Source: Spirochaetia bacterium
GTDB lineage: Bacteria > Spirochaetota > Spirochaetia > Sphaerochaetales > Sphaerochaetaceae
NCBI GenBank assembly: GCA_009930325.1
Contig: RZYO01000005.1
Location: forward strand, 1-58,803
Length of the DNA stretch: 58,803 bases
Direction of reading: 5' to 3'
Shown piece after piece: positions 54,462-58,803 of the stretch. The notes below the pieces were generated by a model. It saw nothing but the letters and a program-made list of their open reading frames with translations. It was not told the DNA's origin and searched no databases. The first letter of the stretch is position 1; the number at the start of each line of letters is the position of its first letter. Both the position numbers and the translations under genes were made by a program.

Positions 54462-55760
54462 TTACCTTGTTGTTCTAAATATAAAACTATGTATGAAAAA
54501 ATATATAAATATTGGTAATATTATAATTATATTGTTTTGATAAACTAGATTTGTAAGCAAAGCTTTAAATATTAAAACAACAAACAAATATCCACAATAT
54601 ATCATTGAAGCCTTTTCAAATATAATTAATTTTATAGTAGATCTTTTTTTTCTTGATAAGGTATTTAATGATAAAATTAACATAATAAAAAATATAAAAG
54701 GATTTAATACATATATATTTTCATTATTCCAAGCTGGTTGAATATGGGAAAATAAAGTTAAATAAAAAATACAAGAAGATACAATTAGTAAAAATAAAAT
54801 AACTAACGAATTAAAAATACCAAATAAACAATTATCATAGTCTTGTTTTAATACTTTAAAAAATAAGGAAATACTTCCAAGAATAAATCCAAATAAACAG
54901 TAAAATATAATATGATTACTCGATTTCTCTTTTTCAAAAACAGATGAAGTCTTTGATTTATACAAATAAATTTCTTGAGTATCTATCTTTCCATATTCCT
55001 TTATTGCAGATTCCAAATACTCAGGTAAAAACATTTTTTGCCAAGTTGTTATTTTAGAGTCACACTTATTTCCTAAAAAACTGTTTAATACCCAATTAAC
55101 AAATAAAGAGGAATCGAGCCCTGCCGAAGATAAACTTCTATATGTATCAAAAAAACTTTCTTTTTGAGCCCAAGTTTTAAAATCATTATCAGTAATCCAA
55201 TTAATAATATCCCTAATTCTTGTAGCACAATTATCTTCATAAAAATCATAAAGATAAATATTATTTCCACTTTTTGCATTAAAATTTAAATAATTAATTA
55301 TATCAATTTTTTTTATATTTGAAACATTTAAGATTAATTTAGTTATCGTTCTATCCTCATCTATAGGCCCTTCAAGTCTTGATTCAGAATAAGAAGGAAG
55401 CAATAAATAATACATTTTACCTTGGATAAAATTTTTATAGAAATCTTCACTATTGAAACTGAAAACACCATAGTCATATATAATCGATACATTATCACTT
55501 TGTTCTACCATTAATGCAGAATGTCCAAACCAACTATAGATTTCTTTGCCAGGAGCAATTGTAATTAAAGAGATTTTAGTATTGTTTAATTCTTCAAGAT
55601 TATAATTGTCTAATGATTTTTCTTTTGAAAAGTTATTTAAATTTCTTTCACTTGGAAAAGGGTTGTCTAAGACTCTATTTTGTGCAGAAAAAGCAAAAAG
55701 AGGAAAGTTAAATAATAAAAAAATAAAAGGTAATAAAATATAGTGCTTAACTTTAATCAT
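54462..55760 (-). CDS. DUF4105 (Lnb-type N-terminal) exported membrane protein
   Basis: 432 aa. A signal peptide (MIKVKHYILLPFIFLLFNF) precedes a periplasmic domain of the DUF4105 type at about 60-270. It contains SWFGHSALMV with its conserved His, YDYGVFSF and the Cys-containing YEDNCATRIRDI. About five membrane helices fill residues 285-430. This domain has been compared with papain-like/NlpC amidases. The activity is unproven. It is co-transcribed with the TSUP gene. No clear ribosome site precedes the ATG. Confidence 0.8.
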   Translation of the reverse strand: MIKVKHYILLPFIFLLFNFPLFAFSAQNRVLDNPFPSERNLNNFSKEKSLDNYNLEELNNTKISLITIAPGKEIYSWFGHSALMVEQSDNVSIIYDYGVFSFNSEDFYKNFIQGKMYYLLLPSYSESRLEGPIDEDRTITKLILNVSNIKKIDIINYLNFNAKSGNNIYLYDFYEDNCATRIRDIINWITDNDFKTWAQKESFFDTYRSLSSAGLDSSLFVNWVLNSFLGNKCDSKITTWQKMFLPEYLESAIKEYGKIDTQEIYLYKSKTSSVFEKEKSSNHIIFYCLFGFILGSISLFFKVLKQDYDNCLFGIFNSLVILFLLIVSSCIFYLTLFSHIQPAWNNENIYVLNPFIFFIMLILSLNTLSRKKRSTIKLIIFEKASMIYCGYLFVVLIFKALLTNLVYQNNIIIILPIFIYFFIHSFIFRTTR

Positions 55761-55876
55761 AATAACATTTATAATAACATAGTATATTTATCAAGGCTAT
55801 AGGATTTTAATTAAATATATAATTGTTAATGCAAAATTATTGTATAATAAATTTGAAAAATTAAGTATGAGGAAAT

Positions 55877-56608
55877 ATGGAAAGAAATATAATTACACAA
55901 GCAATTGTTCTTCATTCGAGACGAGATGGAGTAAATAATAATAATTTAACCATTTTAAGTTTAGATTTAGGAATAATAACTGTGAGAGCTTTTGGGTCAA
56001 AAACAAGTAAAAAAGCACCAAAAGCATTTAGATTCCAGGAAGGTCAATTCTTTATATATTTTAATCCTACAAACAAGCAATATATATTAAAAGATGTAAA
56101 TTTAATAAGTTCTCATGATTTAATTTCAACTGAGTTTTCAAAAATATTAAGTGCCTCATTAATGAGTGAAATAATATTAAAAACTTATAATGACAATTTA
56201 GCATTTACATATAATTTATTTACAAAATGTTTAGATTTATTAGAAGACAACTCAATAAATGAAGATATAATAATTATTCAATTTATACTAAGAATAATTA
56301 AAGATCATGGATTTATTGAAGATTTATTACATTGTCCAAGTTGTGATAAAATATATACTAATGATGAAATTATATATTTTTCCGATTCATTAACCGTACC
56401 TAGTTGTAAAAATTGTTCTAATTCTTCTAATATGGTATTACCACCAAAGGCGAGGAAATATTTAAATTTATCATTATCTGTTAGTGTTGAAGAAGCAATT
56501 GCTATTAAACTTTTTGATTCAACCGCTTCTAGAATAAAAGCATATGTGATAAAATGGATGATTAAAATTATAGGGCATCCATTAAAAAGTTTGAATATAT
56601 ACAATTAA
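55877..56608 (+). CDS. recO: DNA repair protein RecO
   Basis: RecFOR-pathway mediator that loads RecA on gaps, 243 aa. The N-terminal OB fold begins ITQAIVLHSRRDGVNNN with VRAFGSKTSKK. A helical part follows, then a zinc-type motif (HCPSC ... SCKNC). GAGGAAAT precedes the ATG. recJ follows after 13 bases, so two single-strand-gap repair genes share a transcript. Confidence 0.93.
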   Translation: MERNIITQAIVLHSRRDGVNNNNLTILSLDLGIITVRAFGSKTSKKAPKAFRFQEGQFFIYFNPTNKQYILKDVNLISSHDLISTEFSKILSASLMSEIILKTYNDNLAFTYNLFTKCLDLLEDNSINEDIIIIQFILRIIKDHGFIEDLLHCPSCDKIYTNDEIIYFSDSLTVPSCKNCSNSSNMVLPPKARKYLNLSLSVSVEEAIAIKLFDSTASRIKAYVIKWMIKIIGHPLKSLNIYN

Positions 56609-56621
56609 ACAAAGGGATTTT

Positions 56622-58751
56622 ATGAACTGGATAAAAAAGAGTATAGATTTTGAAGAAGTAAAACAATTATCAAATAGATATAAAGTTGATTTATTAACAT
56701 GTTCAATTTTAGCTAGGAGAAGAATTGTAGATAGAGAAAAAGTAAAATTTTTTTTAGAAAATGATTTACTATTTTTACACAGTCCTTTTGAATTTAGTGA
56801 TATGGAAAATGCAGTAGAAAGAGTTCTAGATGCAGTTGAATCTAAAGAAAAAGTTAGAATTTTTGGGGATAGGGATGTTGATGGAATTACTAGTACTGTA
56901 CTTATTGTAAATGAATTAAAAAGATTAGGCTTAGATATTAGTTATACTGTTCCTGATGGAAATGATCCATATGGTATGACTTTAGAAAAAGTGAAAAAAG
57001 CAAAAGATGAAGGAATAAGTTTAATTATCACTGTCGACTGTGGTATCAGTGAAGTAGAAGAAATTGAATATGCAAATTCTTTATATATTGATACAATAAT
57101 TTTAGATCATCATATTAGTTCAAAAAATTTACCAAATGCATATGCAATAATAGATCCTAAGAAGAAAGACAGTAATTATCCTTTTGAACATTTAGCAGGA
57201 TGTGGAGTTACTGCAAAATTCATTTGGGCTCTTCGTTTTGCAAATACTCAATATTTTAATGAAGATTATATTTTATTACATGCCCAACCAGGCAATGATT
57301 CAGTAATTATTCAAGCAATGAAAATTAGAAATTTAGTTGTAAAAGATAGAATAATTGAAATAATAAATCTTGGTTTAGCAAATCCACAACAAAGTAAAAT
57401 TATAGATTTTATAAATTGTGGTATTCCAATAATTGTTTTAGATGAAGAAGTTGAAAAAAAACAACTTAGTAAAGCTTTTAATTCAAAAGTAGATATATTT
57501 GTACATGATATTAGAAAACAACTTAATTCAACATTTCCTATGTTAAGTAATAAAAGTCTATTTGCATTAGCTGAAGTTTCAAAAAGTGGACGTTATAGTG
57601 AAATTTTGAAAGATGAATTAGATGTTTTGATGGGTATTTTTAACTCATTAATTTTTAATAATGAACCATTATTATCAACAGAATTTGATAAAGTTTTAGA
57701 TTTAGTAGCAATTGGAACGGTTGCCGATATGATGCCTATGGATGATGAAAATAGAATTTTAGTAAGACGTGGTTTAAAAGTTCTAAGCACTAATCCAAGA
57801 AAGTCATTATTACCTTTATTAGCAAATAATAAATTGTTGAATAAAAAAATATCAACAACAAATATTGGGTGGAATATTTCTCCTACTATTAATTCAGCTG
57901 GGCGATTAGGGAACCCACAAGTTGCAATAGAAATGTTTCTAGCTGAAAATGATGAAGAAATTGAAAAATACTCAACAGAATTAATTTCATTTAATAAAGA
58001 AAGACAAAAATTAGGTGATGAAGCTTGGCATAGCATGCAAAATGAAGCTCAAGATAATTATGTAAAAATGGGCTCAAAATTAGTATTAGTTAAAGATACA
58101 AAAGTATATAGGGGAATCACTGGGTTAATGGCTTCACGATTAATGAATACATTTAAAAGTCCTAGTATGGTTATTTGTGATAATGAAGATGGCACATTGA
58201 CTGGAAGTATGAGATCACCAAAAGGGTTTCACATAACAAAATTTTTGTCAACTTTTGATAATCTATTAATTAATTATGGAGGACATGCAAACGCAGGAGG
58301 CTTTTCATTAAATAAATGTGACTTAAATGACTTTGTTATCCTTATTGAAGAAAAACTTGATCATATGGATGATCTTGAAGAAATTGATGAAGATAACATT
58401 GAAATAGATTGTGTTTTGAAGGAAAAAGATTTAAATCCAGATATTATGAATTTAGTTGAACTGTTTGAACCATATGGTCAAAACAACAACCCTTTAATTT
58501 TTCAAATTGAAAAAGCATTATTAGTTGATTATAATTTTATTGGTGGTGGTAAAAATGGCGGTAGAAATGTTAAATTGGTAATTTCGTATAATAACTATAA
58601 GTGGCCTTGTATCTATTGGAACGGTGGGAAAAATATTGAAGATAATTTTAAAAAAGACATGTTTATAGACGTTGTTTTCAGAATGGGATATAATTCATAC
58701 CAAAGCTCAGACTCAATACAGTTAACAATAATTGATATAAAGCAAAGTTAA
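56622..58751 (+). CDS. recJ: Single-stranded-DNA exonuclease RecJ
   Basis: 5'-3' single-strand exonuclease of the DHH family, 709 aa, longer than the about 570 of E. coli because of an insert in the middle (about 215-360). Motifs: GDRDVDGITS (Tyr/Phe usual at the third place is Arg), TVDCGISE, LDHHISS, GCGVTAKF, AIGTVADMMPM and the DHHA1 motif GGHANAGGFSL. The C-terminal OB-type domain ends SIQLTIIDIK. AAGGGA precedes the ATG. The stop is 52 bases before the window end, and what follows there is non-coding. Confidence 0.93.
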   Translation: MNWIKKSIDFEEVKQLSNRYKVDLLTCSILARRRIVDREKVKFFLENDLLFLHSPFEFSDMENAVERVLDAVESKEKVRIFGDRDVDGITSTVLIVNELKRLGLDISYTVPDGNDPYGMTLEKVKKAKDEGISLIITVDCGISEVEEIEYANSLYIDTIILDHHISSKNLPNAYAIIDPKKKDSNYPFEHLAGCGVTAKFIWALRFANTQYFNEDYILLHAQPGNDSVIIQAMKIRNLVVKDRIIEIINLGLANPQQSKIIDFINCGIPIIVLDEEVEKKQLSKAFNSKVDIFVHDIRKQLNSTFPMLSNKSLFALAEVSKSGRYSEILKDELDVLMGIFNSLIFNNEPLLSTEFDKVLDLVAIGTVADMMPMDDENRILVRRGLKVLSTNPRKSLLPLLANNKLLNKKISTTNIGWNISPTINSAGRLGNPQVAIEMFLAENDEEIEKYSTELISFNKERQKLGDEAWHSMQNEAQDNYVKMGSKLVLVKDTKVYRGITGLMASRLMNTFKSPSMVICDNEDGTLTGSMRSPKGFHITKFLSTFDNLLINYGGHANAGGFSLNKCDLNDFVILIEEKLDHMDDLEEIDEDNIEIDCVLKEKDLNPDIMNLVELFEPYGQNNNPLIFQIEKALLVDYNFIGGGKNGGRNVKLVISYNNYKWPCIYWNGGKNIEDNFKKDMFIDVVFRMGYNSYQSSDSIQLTIIDIKQS

Positions 58752-58803
58752 ATTTTAAATTATGTTTAATTTAATAGATTTCTTTATAAAATAAATACTT
58801 ATT

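Noticed and set aside
1-58803. Mobile elements, prophage, CRISPR arrays, rRNA or tRNA genes
   Set aside because: I saw no transposase, integrase, phage structural gene, spaced direct-repeat array or tRNA-like cloverleaf. Base composition is even throughout, so I do not claim recent transfer, although the archaeal-type enzymes suggest an old one.

Overview
This window is a strongly AT-rich, gene-dense bacterial chromosome segment. It uses the standard genetic code: TGA acts as a normal stop, for example at the end of lon. I infer an anaerobic, host- or gut-associated spirochaete-like organism (Treponema/Sphaerochaeta neighbourhood). The grounds are a solute-binding protein whose mature end starts NGSSE, a GGNHTDH-type galactokinase, long RecJ and AckA proteins, a DUF4105 protein, acetate kinase, L-serine dehydratase, XdhC/YqeB proteins, and the absence of respiratory genes. 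The lineage is an inference. I see no phage, IS element, CRISPR array, rRNA or tRNA gene.

Layout. (1) 1-5650: nth, a hypothetical gene, rpmB behind a strongly folded leader, and a threonine pair (homoserine dehydrogenase with a degenerate aspartokinase domain, then thrC). (2) 5680-9040: a membrane dCache-PAS-GGDEF*-EAL c-di-GMP phosphodiesterase that appears to start at ATT, and a double-HTH regulator. (3) 9390-12776: galT-galK, divergent from a LacI-type regulator across a perfect 16-bp palindrome. (4) 13003-17690: a REC-GGDEF*-EAL phosphodiesterase, an Orp-like operon (NifX-like protein plus two ferredoxin-bearing Mrp/MinD ATPases) and an orphan HPt protein. (5) 17677-21727: a domain-swapped XdhC, single-chain L-serine dehydratase and an XdhC-YqeB fusion. 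(6) 21770-36180: housekeeping (ackA, murB, cysS, valS, lon, U32 peptidase, queuosine-precursor transporter), an ECF sigma/anti-sigma pair, an unknown exported protein and a degenerate PfkB-like protein. (7) 36440-37540: a stand-alone carbamate kinase. (8) 37560-52390: a LacI regulator and a long cyclitol (myo-inositol type) catabolic operon. (9) 52440-58750: a LarA-family nickel racemase, a TSUP permease and a DUF4105 protein on the other strand, then recO-recJ.

The most interesting part is region 8. A ribose/inositol-type ABC importer, three Gfo/Idh dehydrogenases, IolB, IolD, IolE and IolG would take an inositol to 2-deoxy-5-keto-gluconate. The usual kinase (IolC), aldolase (IolJ) and semialdehyde dehydrogenase (IolA) are absent from the window. 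In their place the same operon carries a cytidylate-kinase-like P-loop protein, an archaeal-type (class II) GAPDH homologue and an archaeal-type PGK homologue. The PGK homologue keeps its catalytic residues but has Asp where PGKs have one of the arginines that hold the 3-phosphate, and the GAPDH homologue has changes around its phosphate pocket. This suggests an acyl-phosphate oxidation or reduction step on a substrate other than glyceraldehyde 3-phosphate, and possibly a variant lower inositol pathway. A LacI-family operator with core AAACGTTTG occurs three times: upstream of the regulator, of the transporter operon and of iolB. This marks one regulon with two catabolic promoters.
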